A DNA stretch of 64,000 bases from an uncultured Piscinibacter sp. (GTDB lineage: Bacteria > Pseudomonadota > Gammaproteobacteria > Burkholderiales > Burkholderiaceae_C), in NCBI RefSeq assembly GCF_937952055.1, contig NZ_CALFYO010000025.1, forward strand, positions 1 to 64,000. Reading direction: 5' to 3'. The notes under the pieces are model-generated. The model was given only the letters and a program-made list of their open reading frames with translations. It did not search any database and was not told the DNA's origin. Position numbers and translations under genes: made by a program. Positions 42,506 to 51,091 of the stretch are shown here, piece by piece (position 1 is the stretch's first letter; each line of letters starts with the position of its first letter).

Positions 42506-43786
42506 ATGACTTCCGCCGACCTGCAGGCCACCATCGCCCACATGGGCGTGGCCGCGCGCGCCGCAGCCACCACGATGGCCTCGGCCAGCACCGCGGCGAA
42601 AAACGCCGCGCTGCTGGCGCTCGCGAGCCGCCTGCGCGCCGGGCTCGCCGAGTTGCAGGCGGCCAATTCGAAGGATCTGCACGCCGCGCGCGCGGCAGGC
42701 CTGTCCGAGCCGATGGTCGACCGCCTCAAGCTCACCGAGAAGGTGGTTGCCACTGTCGCCGAAGGCTGCGAACAGATCGCCGCCATGCCCGACCCGATCG
42801 GCGAGATCACCCAGCTGCGCCGCCGGCCCAGCGGCATCAGCGTCGGGCAGATGCGCGTGCCCCTGGGCGTGTTCGGCATGATCTACGAGAGCCGCCCGAA
42901 CGTGACCATCGAGGCCGCCTCGCTGGCCGTCAAGAGCGGCAATGCCTGCATCCTGCGCGGCGGTTCGGAGGCGATCCACTCCAATCTGGCGCTGTGGAGG
43001 TGCGTGCAGTCGGCACTCGCCGACGCCGGCCTGCCGCCCGACGCGGTGCAGCTGGTGCAGACCACCGACCGCGCCGCCGTGGGGCACCTGATTGCCTCGC
43101 CCGAGGCGGTGGACGTGATCATCCCGCGCGGCGGCAAGGGTCTGATCGAGCGCATCAGCCGCGAGGCCAAGGTGCCGGTCATCAAACACCTGGACGGCAA
43201 CTGCCATGTCTATGTGGATGCCAGCGCCGACCTCGAACTGGCGCTGAGGGTCACCGACAACGCCAAGACGCAGAAGTACAGCCCCTGCAATGCCGCCGAG
43301 TCGCTGCTGGTGCACGAGGCGATTGCCGCGTCCTTCCTGCCGCGCATCGGCGCCGTCTTCGCCGCCAAGGAGGTGGAGATGCGCTGCGACGCCCGCGCGC
43401 ATGCCCTCCTGGCGCCAGTTGCCGGCGCCAGGCTCGCCGAGGCCAGCGAGACCGACTGGAGCGAGGAGTACCTCGCACCGATCATCAGCGTGAAGGTGGT
43501 CGACTCGCTCGACGAGGCCATCGCCCACATCAACCGATACGGCTCGCACCACACCGATGCCATCCTCACCGACAGCCACGTCAACGCGATGCGCTTCCTG
43601 CGCGAGGTCGACTCCGCGAGCGTGATGGTCAATGCCAGCACGCGCTTCGCCGACGGCTTCGAGTACGGCCTCGGCGCCGAGATCGGCATCAGCACCGACA
43701 AGTTCCACGCCCGCGGGCCGGTCGGCCTGGAAGGGCTCACTTCGATGAAGTGGGTGGTGCTCGGCCAGGGCGAGGTCAGAGTCTGA
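42506..43786 (+). CDS. proA: Gamma-glutamyl phosphate reductase
   Basis: A 426-residue NADPH-dependent reductase, the second step of proline synthesis from glutamate. The aldehyde-dehydrogenase-type fold has VPLGVFGMIYESRPNVT, LRGGSEA and the catalytic cysteine in KYSPCNAAESLLVHE. The end GAEIGISTDKFHARGPVGLEGLTS is the family signature. Full length, start ATG 42506, 22 bases after the AEC gene. Confidence 0.96.
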   Translation: MTSADLQATIAHMGVAARAAATTMASASTAAKNAALLALASRLRAGLAELQAANSKDLHAARAAGLSEPMVDRLKLTEKVVATVAEGCEQIAAMPDPIGEITQLRRRPSGISVGQMRVPLGVFGMIYESRPNVTIEAASLAVKSGNACILRGGSEAIHSNLALWRCVQSALADAGLPPDAVQLVQTTDRAAVGHLIASPEAVDVIIPRGGKGLIERISREAKVPVIKHLDGNCHVYVDASADLELALRVTDNAKTQKYSPCNAAESLLVHEAIAASFLPRIGAVFAAKEVEMRCDARAHALLAPVAGARLAEASETDWSEEYLAPIISVKVVDSLDEAIAHINRYGSHHTDAILTDSHVNAMRFLREVDSASVMVNASTRFADGFEYGLGAEIGISTDKFHARGPVGLEGLTSMKWVVLGQGEVRV

Positions 43787-43790
43787 AATG

Positions 43791-43860
43791 AAGCCCCCAA
43801 GCTGGCACTCGCTCGCTGCACCCCAGGGGGGCGTTCGGCGGCTGCGTGCGGCCGCTCGCC
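43791..43860. repeat. Intergenic repeat-like element with GCCCCC/GGGGGC arms
   Basis: Between proA and queC lies AAGCCCCCAAGC... ending CCCCAGGGGGGCG; arms GCCCCC (43793-43798) and GGGGGC (43827-43832) can pair. Its wording (CCCCCAAGCT...CGCTCGCTGC...CCCAGGGGGG) resembles a short sequence dispersed between genes of many Burkholderiales genomes. Only one copy is in this window, so its repeat status rests on prior knowledge. It may also act as a terminator for proA. Confidence 0.4.
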
Positions 43861-43866
43861 ACTGAG

Positions 43867-44568
43867 ATGAAGGATCAGCGCCGTGCCCTGGTGCTCTTTT
43901 CCGGCGGACAGGATTCCACCGTCTGCCTGGCCTGGGCGCTGCAGCGCTTCACGCAGGTCGAGACCATCGGCTTCGACTACGGCCAGCGCCACGAGGTAGA
44001 ACTCGAGTGCCGCGACAAGGTGCGCCACGAACTGCGCAATCAGTTCCCCAAGTGGGGCAAGCGTCTCGGCGACGATCATGTGCTCGACCTGGCGCTGCTC
44101 GGGCAGATCAGCGAGACCGCGCTGACGCAACAGCGCGAGATCGAGATGAGCGACAGCGGCCTGCCCAATACCTTCGTGCCCGGCCGCAACCTGATCTTCC
44201 TCACCTTCGCCGCCACGGTCGCCTACCGCCGCGGGCTCAACGTGCTGGTCGGCGGCATGTGCGAGACCGACTTTTCCGGCTACCCCGACTGCCGCGACAA
44301 CACGCTGAAGGCCCTTCAGGTGGCGCTCAGCCTCGGGCTGGACGCGCCGATGACGATCGAGACGCCACTGATGTGGTACGACAAGGCTCAGACCTGGGCG
44401 CTCACCGAGCGCCTGGGCGGCGAGCCTCTCATCGATCTGGTCGCCGAGCACACGCACACCTGCTACGTGGGCGACCGCTCGCGCCGACACGAGTGGGGTT
44501 ATGGCTGCGGCCTGTGCCCGGCCTGCGACCTTCGGCGCGCCGGGTACAACGCCTGGGTCCAGTCCTGA
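43867..44568 (+). CDS. queC: 7-cyano-7-deazaguanine synthase
   Basis: A 233-residue ATP-dependent enzyme that converts carboxy-deazaguanine to preQ0 in queuosine synthesis. The PP-loop is SGGQDST (residues 12-18); the zinc cysteines lie in YGCGLCPACDLRRAGY near the C-terminus. GMCETDFSGYPDCRD is diagnostic. ATG 43867 gives the family-typical N-terminus; an earlier in-frame ATG (43846) would start in the repeat-like element. Other queuosine genes are not in this window. Confidence 0.95.
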   Translation: MKDQRRALVLFSGGQDSTVCLAWALQRFTQVETIGFDYGQRHEVELECRDKVRHELRNQFPKWGKRLGDDHVLDLALLGQISETALTQQREIEMSDSGLPNTFVPGRNLIFLTFAATVAYRRGLNVLVGGMCETDFSGYPDCRDNTLKALQVALSLGLDAPMTIETPLMWYDKAQTWALTERLGGEPLIDLVAEHTHTCYVGDRSRRHEWGYGCGLCPACDLRRAGYNAWVQS

Positions 44569-44596
44569 GGGGGCGCATCCGGCGCCGCCACCACGG

Positions 44597-45103
44597 ATGA
44601 GCAGCCAGGCCCTCGTCATCGCCGTCATCGCAGCCGTGCTGCTGTTCTGGGCGGTGGGCGCGTACAACCGTCTGGTCAGCCTGCGCAACGGGCTGCTTCG
44701 CCGCTTTGCGCCGCTGGACGAGCAACTCCGCAGCCGCCATGAGTTGCTGATGCGCTGGGCGGAGACGCTGCAGGACGCCGAGCCGCAGGCACTGGAGGCG
44801 CTGCGCGCCGCCTGCCAGCAGGTCGAGACCGCCTGCGCCCATGCACGGAGCCGGCCGACCAGCGCCAACCTGCTGACCAGCCTGCGCCTGGCCGAGGACA
44901 TCCTGGCGCAGGTGCGGGCGCGGCTGCCGGACCTGTCCGGCGACGAGGCGCTTGGCGCTGACTTGATCGAATGCGACGCCACGCTGACCTTCGCGCGGCG
45001 CCAGTTCAACGATGCGGCGCTGGCCTACAACCAGGCGGTCTCTATGTTTCCGACCTGGGTGCTTGCCGGCCTGTTCGGCTTCCGCAAGGCGGGCACACTC
45101 TAG
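44597..45103 (+). CDS. lemA: LemA-family protein
   Basis: A 168-residue protein with an N-terminal membrane helix (5-21) and the LemA helical-bundle signatures: AYNRLVSLRN early and FARRQFNDAALAYNQAVSMFPTWVLAGLFGF at the end. Extracytoplasmic orientation is typical; the molecular role is unknown. LemA genes often neighbour M48 peptidases; here the next gene may be a remnant or separate part of such a protein. Start ATG 44597. Confidence 0.85.
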   Translation: MSSQALVIAVIAAVLLFWAVGAYNRLVSLRNGLLRRFAPLDEQLRSRHELLMRWAETLQDAEPQALEALRAACQQVETACAHARSRPTSANLLTSLRLAEDILAQVRARLPDLSGDEALGADLIECDATLTFARRQFNDAALAYNQAVSMFPTWVLAGLFGFRKAGTL

Positions 45104-45113
45104 ATCTGGCCGA

Positions 45114-45935
45114 ATGACGATCATGAACGGCAAGGTCACGCCCGCGATGTCCGCCCATCCGCTCGGCGACGCCGAGCTCGAGGCGATGTCGCGACTCGAC
45201 CGCGTGCGTGGCCCGGGCGGCATGAAGGCGGCGCTGCTGGCGCTGCTGCTGGCGCCCGCGCTGCCGGGCCGTGTGCGCATCTGGCGCGAGGAAACCACGC
45301 TGGTGACCGACGCAGAGATCATCCGCGCCGACATCGAGAGGCTGGGCAGCAGCACGCGGCTGCCCTGGTTCGAGTTGCTGCTCGCGCGCATGGGCGCGGC
45401 ACCGCTGCCGGAGCGCCAGGCGCTGCTGCGCTCGGCGCGCCGCGTGCTCGGCCCACCCGGCCTGCCGATCGACCGGTTGCTCTGGCTGGCAATGCGACGC
45501 CACTTTGGCGAGCATGCGGCGACACGCGCCCATGGACCGAACGACCCGGAGATCTCGCGGCTGTCGATCGCCGACGTGCTGCACGTGGCCAACTTCACCG
45601 CGCACCTCGCGCGCATGGTGCCGAGCGACGAACCGGCGCTGGGCCAGGCCTGGTACCAGTACGTGATGTCTCGCTGGCTCAAGCCGGCGGAGACACCGGC
45701 CTGGCAGCGACCGGACGTCGACGCACTGGTTCACGCGCTCAATGGCCTGCAAACCATGTCGTGGATGCAGCGTCCGCAGGTCGTGCGTACCTGGGTCGCT
45801 GCGGCGCTGCAGGTGGGAGGGCCGGGCGGCCTCAAGCCGGGCGCGGCGGATGCCCTTCGACTGAGTTCGCTGCTGCTCGACTCGCCGATGCCGCCCGACC
45901 TCGCGCGGCACTACGCGGAAATCGACCCCGACTGA
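45114..45935 (+). CDS. Unknown protein following lemA
   Basis: A 273-residue, mainly helical protein that I do not recognise as a named family. A short hydrophobic stretch (MKAALLALLLAPALPG, about 37-52) is not a convincing membrane helix. The segment LPWFELLLARMGAAPLPERQALLRSARRVL...LLWLAMRRHFGEH resembles the C-terminal helical part of LemA-linked M48 peptidases, but no HExxH zinc motif is present. It may be a separated non-catalytic module. Starts at ATG 45114 (or 45123), 10 bases after lemA, so probably co-transcribed. Confidence 0.6.
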   Translation: MTIMNGKVTPAMSAHPLGDAELEAMSRLDRVRGPGGMKAALLALLLAPALPGRVRIWREETTLVTDAEIIRADIERLGSSTRLPWFELLLARMGAAPLPERQALLRSARRVLGPPGLPIDRLLWLAMRRHFGEHAATRAHGPNDPEISRLSIADVLHVANFTAHLARMVPSDEPALGQAWYQYVMSRWLKPAETPAWQRPDVDALVHALNGLQTMSWMQRPQVVRTWVAAALQVGGPGGLKPGAADALRLSSLLLDSPMPPDLARHYAEIDPD

Positions 45936-45961
45936 TCCGGCCGCGTAACCGGCGATTCCGC

Positions 45962-46774
45962 TCAGCCGCGCCGGTGTGTCAGCGCCGGCAGTTGCCCCCG
46001 CACTTGCGCGATGCGTGTCTCGTCGAGTTCGGCGAGCACCACGCCCTCGCCCTCGGGCCGCACCGCGAGCACCTCGCCCCAAGGGTCCACGATCATGCTG
46101 TGGCCCCAGGTGCGGCGGCCGTTTTCGTGGCGCCCGCCCTGCGCGGGGGCGACGACGTAGCACTGGTTCTCGATCGCACGCGCGCGCAGAAGGAGCTCCC
46201 AATGCGCCTGGCCGGTGGTGTAGGTGAAGGCGGAAGGCACGCTGAGCAGGTCGCAGGGCGGCGTCATCAGCGCACGGTAGAGCTCGGGGAAGCGCAGGTC
46301 GTAGCACACGCTCAGCCCGACGCGAAGCCCGGCCGCCTGGCACGTCGTCGGCGTGGTGCCGGCGAGGATGGCGCGTCCCTCGTCGTAGCTCTCGCGCACC
46401 CCGGCCGAGTCACGTTCGAAGCGGAACAGGTGGATCTTGTCGTAGCGCGCGGCGAGCCCGCCGTCGGGTCCGAACACGCAGCAGCTGTTGAGTACGCGCT
46501 GCGGGTCGCTGCTTTGCAGCGGCAGCGTGCCGCCGATCACCCACACGGCGTGCTCACGCGCCGCCTCGGCGAGCATGCGCTGGATGGGTCCGCGGCCGGC
46601 CGTCTCGGCAACGGCGAGCTTGTCGATGTCCGCGTGGCCCATGAAACAGAAGTACTCGGGCAGCGCGACGAGCTTCGCCCCTTCGGCCGCGGCCTGCGCG
46701 ATCAGGCGGCGCGCTGCGGCGAGATTGGCCTCGACCTCGGTGCCGGACACCATCTGCAGCGCGGCGATCTTCAT
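45962..46774 (-). CDS. Carbon-nitrogen hydrolase (nitrilase superfamily, Nit2/omega-amidase-like)
   Basis: A 270-residue amidase. The Glu-Lys-Cys triad is visible: E in LPEYFCFMG, K in YDKIHLFRF, C in LSVCYDLRFPELYRAL. The pattern matches the NIT1/NIT2 branch, whose members act on deaminated glutathione or alpha-ketoglutaramate. ATG 46774 gives MKIAALQMVSG. It follows yhdP by 16 bases, an arrangement common in betaproteobacteria. Confidence 0.9.
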   Translation of the reverse strand: MKIAALQMVSGTEVEANLAAARRLIAQAAAEGAKLVALPEYFCFMGHADIDKLAVAETAGRGPIQRMLAEAAREHAVWVIGGTLPLQSSDPQRVLNSCCVFGPDGGLAARYDKIHLFRFERDSAGVRESYDEGRAILAGTTPTTCQAAGLRVGLSVCYDLRFPELYRALMTPPCDLLSVPSAFTYTTGQAHWELLLRARAIENQCYVVAPAQGGRHENGRRTWGHSMIVDPWGEVLAVRPEGEGVVLAELDETRIAQVRGQLPALTHRRG

Positions 46775-46790
46775 CACGTTCTCCCAGGGT

Positions 46791-49700
46791 TCATTGCGCG
46801 GTGCTGCGCGGCGCCGACGGGGCAGACGCCGGCGCATCCAGCTCCGGCACCGCATCGCCGATCTTGCGCTCGACCTTCTCGACCTTGGGGTCGGCCCACG
46901 ACCCGCTGACGTGGAACTCTCGCGTGCCGGCGGCGGTCAGCGGCCGGCGCAGGAACATCTGCGCGAGGAAGGTGCCCAGGCCCACCGCCGGGTTGATCGC
47001 CGCATAGGCGAGCGAGGCGGTGCCGGCGTTGATTTCCGGCACGACGACGACGCGCAGGTCCTGCGTCTCGCGCGCGATGTCGGCCTGACCCTCCATCAGC
47101 ACCACCGCCTGCACGCCGCGCATGCGCAGGTTGTTGGTGGTGGCCACGCCGTGGCTGATCTTCAGATCACCCGAGAGGTTGTCGAAGGCGAAGCCTTCCT
47201 GGAACACGTCGCGGAAGTCCAGCGCGAGTCGCCGCGGCAGTGCCTGCAGGCTGAGCACGCCCAGAAGCCTTGCTGCGCCCGGATCGGCCTTGAGGAACTG
47301 GCCGGCGTCGATCGCCACCGCGACGTTGCCCGACAGCGTGGGGTAGTCCAGCGCCAGCGGCGAGCCCAGCCACGACAGCTGTCCCGAGAGCTGGCCCTTG
47401 CCGCCGCGCACCGCCTTGCCGGTGCCGAGTCGCTCGAGCAATGCACCGCCGTCGGCGACATCGAGACTGAAGTCCAGCACCGAGCGCCGGCGCACGCTGG
47501 CCGCCGCGCCCGGCAGGGTCATGAAGGTGCCGCCAACCTCTGCCCAGCGGCCGCTGCCGACGAGCTGCGCCTCGGGCATGCTCAGCGCCAGCCGGTTCAG
47601 CCGCCATTCGCGCACGGCGTCACGTCCTTCGCCGACGATCCGGTTCACCGCATCGACCTCGACGCGGCCGAGCCGCTTGCCGCGCAGCTCGAAGTCGTCG
47701 ATGACGATGTCCAGCGAGGGCACGGCGGTCGGCTGCTGCTGGTCGAGCAAGGTCTCGACCTGCTCGGCCTCGCTCTTGGGCAGCGACAGGCGCGCCAGCC
47801 GCGCATAGACGCGGCCGGCCGCCGGCGCCGCCCCCGGCCGCGCGGGCCGGTACTCGACGTAGCCGCCGAATTGCTCGGCCTCGACGTTGGCGCGCCACTG
47901 GCCCTCTTCCTGAGAGGCGCCGATCACCACCCGATTGAACTGGCGCGCACCGGTCGTCAGTGTCTGGGCGCGCAGCGCGATCTGCGTGGGCAGGTAGCCG
48001 CCCATCTCGCCGGCGGGCGCACCGCCCGCCATGCTGCCGCCCGACAGGCGCTCTACCGCGGCCTCCCAGGCGTCGAGCGGCAGCACGGCGAAGTTGGCAT
48101 GGAGGTGGACGCCGGAAGCCGGCTGGGGCGCCGCTTCGTTCAGGCCGATGCCGCCGCGCAGGACGCGCAGCACGTCACCCGACAGGTCGCGCTGGAATTG
48201 GGCCTGCACGAGCGTGCCGAGTTCGAGGCGCAACGTGTCTCGCGCGGTCTGGCCGGCCTGCAGTGACTCCGGCGCCAGCGTGGTCTGGAAACGCAGCGGC
48301 AGGGCGGTCTCCGCCGCCTTGCGCAGGGGCACGGGCAGGTCCGAGGCCATGCCGACGAGGTTGCTGGTGATGTTGAGCTCCGGCAGGCCGTGCACGAAGC
48401 CGAGGCTGGCGCGATAGCCTGCCTGGCCGCTGAAGGAACTCGCCAGCCGCGACAGAGCACCGAGTTCGGTGGCACGCCGCAGGCCCTCGGCACTGGCCGT
48501 GCCCTGCCCGCTGAAGCGCAGCGATCCATCGGGCTGGGTCGACCCGTCGAAGCTGGCCTCGCCGCCGAGAAGCCGCGCAGTCGCGCCGCTGACCGTCACG
48601 CCCTTCTGCGTGAAATCGACGCGCCCCCGCGCCGCAGCCAGCATCGGCGTGTCGGGCGTGAGGCGCAGGTCGTTGCCACCCAGCGCGAGGCTGCCCTGCA
48701 CCGTGCTGGCCGACAGGTCGTACAGCGGCAGCGCCAGGGCGAGCTTCAGCTCCGCGTTGCCGCTCGCGCTGGCGCGCGACAGTGCCTGGCCGGTCCACTG
48801 GCCCACCGGCGTGGCGTTGACGAAGCGCAGCATCTCGGTCAGCGGCCCGCGGGCCGTGCCGTCCAGCGCGAGCACCGAACGATCGGCCAGATTGCGGATG
48901 CCGCCGTTGACGGGCCCGAACGCGACATTGCCGAGTTGCGCCCTGGTGTCGCGGATCTCCAGCGTCGACCGGTCGATGATCAGCATGCCGGCCACCTTCG
49001 TGAACGCCGGCCAGGGCGAGATCCATGCCGGCTGGTCCTCGATGGCCGGCTCGCTGGGCACGTAATCGAAGGTCGCGTCTTCGACCCGGCCGGCGATGCG
49101 GAACTCGCCCTCCCTGGCGCTCTTCGCGCCGTAGAAGGGAAATTCCCACAGGTCGCCCTTGACGCGGAAGCTGGCATCGAGCACCGTGCCGGCGCGAATC
49201 GCGCGGCCGAGGTACTGGCGTGCCCCAGGCATGCGCAGCGGCAGGTAGCGCGGGATCTTTCCGGCATTGCCGCGCACGATGCGGCCGCTCAGCTCGAACT
49301 GCCCCGGGTAGCGTCCGCCCTTGGCCAGGCCCTCGCCCGGACCGGTGGACCAGGTGGCGGTGAGATCGCCCTGCGCATCGGCGTTGGCGAACTTGCCTTC
49401 CTCCACCGTGACGCTGACCTTGGGCGTCGCCCCGCCAGCGCCGGCGTCGATCCTCCAGGCCAGCTGTGCCGCCAGCGTGTCGAAGGGCACCACCGGGTCG
49501 TCGAACACACCGGGGAACTCCAGCGCGCCGGCAGCGACGCTCAATTGCGCCTGGCCACCGGCCTCGGTGGCACTGACCTGCAGCGTGGCGTTGCGCAGGC
49601 CCGGTCGTCCGACACCGTCGGGTTCGCCCGAAGGCTTGGCGGCCAGCGACAGGCCACTGAACAGCGCTTTCGCCTGGTACCTGGTGGGCGCGTCCAGCGG

Positions 49701-50954
49701 TCCGCTCCAGTTCGCGCTCAGCCCGCTCACCACGCCTTGAGGGTTGAGCTCGGCCAGCAGTCGGCGCATCGCCTCGCCCAGTGGCACGCGCGCAGCGATC
49801 TGAGACATCACGTTGAGGTCGAGTCGCTGCGCACTGAACTCGCCGCCGCTGATCGGCCGACCCTCGCGTTGCCTCCAGGCCAGCGACAAGTCACCGCTCG
49901 GCCAGCGAACGCCGTCACCGGTGAGGAAGCCGAAGTCGTGCAGCGAGATCGCCACGCCCTCATCGTCCCGCTTCGCGACGAGACGCCCCTGCACCTGCTC
50001 GACCACCAGCGGCTCGACGTGCTGCGCCAGGCGCAGCGACACCGCCCGCAGCGCCAGATCCACCGTCCCGCTCCTCGGCCGCCCCCTGTCCAGCTCGATC
50101 CAGGCGCGCAACGCACCATCACCCTCGTTCAGTTCGAACGGTAGGTCGACGTAGCGGCGCAGTTCGTGCACGTCCATGCGCGGCATGTCGACGAAGGCGG
50201 TGCCGCTCCAGCGCCGCATGTCGCCGGGACGCGCCAGCAGCGGCTGCGCGAAGCGGCCGCGCATGTTGAAGCGCTCTCCCCATGGATCGTCGGGCGTCGC
50301 ATCCAGCCGCACGTCGTGGTGCAACAGGCTGTTGCGCAACGCGAACTGCACATTCGTCAGGGCCAGCGTGGGCGCACCGCGCAGTTCGTCGGTCCAGTAC
50401 AGGCTGCCGTCGCGGATGACGAACTCGTGCTGGCGGAAGAACCAGTCGCGCAGGCCGCCATCTTCACCGCCGTCGGCCGCGCCCATGGTCAGACCGGCGA
50501 CGAAGACACGGCCGGCCGTGTCGCGCCGGATCTCGAGCTGCGGCCCGTCGACGAGCAGTTGCTCGAAGCGCAGTTCCAGCGCGACGAGCGACTGCGGCGA
50601 GATCGCCGCCACCACGCGCGGCAGCTGCAGGGCGGCGCGCTGCTGCGCGTCGAGCAGCGTCACGTCGTGCAGTTCGAAGCGGGGTACCCAGCCGCTGCTG
50701 CTCGCCTCGATGCGGCCGATGCGCACCGGCACACCCAGCACGCGGCTGGCCTGCATCTCGATCTGCGGGCGCCACTGCTCGATTCGGGGCAAAATCCCCC
50801 AGTGCAGAGTCAACCAGACCGTCAGCAATAAGCTAGACGCCACGAACAGCAACCCGATGGTGTAGCGCAGCAGCGACCGCAGCGGCCGCCGGGGCGCGGG
50901 GCTGAGGACAGGCTGCGAGGGAGCAGCACCAACGACGGGCTGGATCAGGGGCAT
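46791..50954 (-). CDS. yhdP: YhdP-family AsmA-like envelope protein
   Basis: A 1387-residue protein with one N-terminal membrane helix (about 31-52) and a very long beta-rich periplasmic part. YhdP, like TamB and YdbH, is an AsmA-like protein that bridges inner and outer membrane and helps carry phospholipids outward. Recognisable parts are the N-terminal VRIGRIEASSSGWVPRFELHDVTL (DUF3971-type) and the C-terminal FDNLSGDLKISHGVATTNNLRM and VPEINAGTASLAYAAINPAVGLGTFLAQ. The last 30 residues are Pro/Ala-rich. Length fits the family (about 1250-1400). Divergent from glnE. Confidence 0.92.
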   Translation of the reverse strand: MPLIQPVVGAAPSQPVLSPAPRRPLRSLLRYTIGLLFVASSLLLTVWLTLHWGILPRIEQWRPQIEMQASRVLGVPVRIGRIEASSSGWVPRFELHDVTLLDAQQRAALQLPRVVAAISPQSLVALELRFEQLLVDGPQLEIRRDTAGRVFVAGLTMGAADGGEDGGLRDWFFRQHEFVIRDGSLYWTDELRGAPTLALTNVQFALRNSLLHHDVRLDATPDDPWGERFNMRGRFAQPLLARPGDMRRWSGTAFVDMPRMDVHELRRYVDLPFELNEGDGALRAWIELDRGRPRSGTVDLALRAVSLRLAQHVEPLVVEQVQGRLVAKRDDEGVAISLHDFGFLTGDGVRWPSGDLSLAWRQREGRPISGGEFSAQRLDLNVMSQIAARVPLGEAMRRLLAELNPQGVVSGLSANWSGPLDAPTRYQAKALFSGLSLAAKPSGEPDGVGRPGLRNATLQVSATEAGGQAQLSVAAGALEFPGVFDDPVVPFDTLAAQLAWRIDAGAGGATPKVSVTVEEGKFANADAQGDLTATWSTGPGEGLAKGGRYPGQFELSGRIVRGNAGKIPRYLPLRMPGARQYLGRAIRAGTVLDASFRVKGDLWEFPFYGAKSAREGEFRIAGRVEDATFDYVPSEPAIEDQPAWISPWPAFTKVAGMLIIDRSTLEIRDTRAQLGNVAFGPVNGGIRNLADRSVLALDGTARGPLTEMLRFVNATPVGQWTGQALSRASASGNAELKLALALPLYDLSASTVQGSLALGGNDLRLTPDTPMLAAARGRVDFTQKGVTVSGATARLLGGEASFDGSTQPDGSLRFSGQGTASAEGLRRATELGALSRLASSFSGQAGYRASLGFVHGLPELNITSNLVGMASDLPVPLRKAAETALPLRFQTTLAPESLQAGQTARDTLRLELGTLVQAQFQRDLSGDVLRVLRGGIGLNEAAPQPASGVHLHANFAVLPLDAWEAAVERLSGGSMAGGAPAGEMGGYLPTQIALRAQTLTTGARQFNRVVIGASQEEGQWRANVEAEQFGGYVEYRPARPGAAPAAGRVYARLARLSLPKSEAEQVETLLDQQQPTAVPSLDIVIDDFELRGKRLGRVEVDAVNRIVGEGRDAVREWRLNRLALSMPEAQLVGSGRWAEVGGTFMTLPGAAASVRRRSVLDFSLDVADGGALLERLGTGKAVRGGKGQLSGQLSWLGSPLALDYPTLSGNVAVAIDAGQFLKADPGAARLLGVLSLQALPRRLALDFRDVFQEGFAFDNLSGDLKISHGVATTNNLRMRGVQAVVLMEGQADIARETQDLRVVVVPEINAGTASLAYAAINPAVGLGTFLAQMFLRRPLTAAGTREFHVSGSWADPKVEKVERKIGDAVPELDAPASAPSAPRSTAQ

Positions 50955-51091
50955 GAATACGACGCAACGCCAGCGAGGGCCTGGGCACAGAGGAGGCGAC
51001 TGCGCGCAAGCTCAGCGCGAGGCCGATTCTTCTTCGATGGGCCTGCAGCCGCAGCGCTGAAACCAATCTAGCACAGACCCCTGCCGACACG

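Noticed and set aside
43846..43866. Upstream ATG as the start of queC
   Set aside because: It would put the first seven codons in the intergenic repeat-like element; family homology begins at the second ATG.
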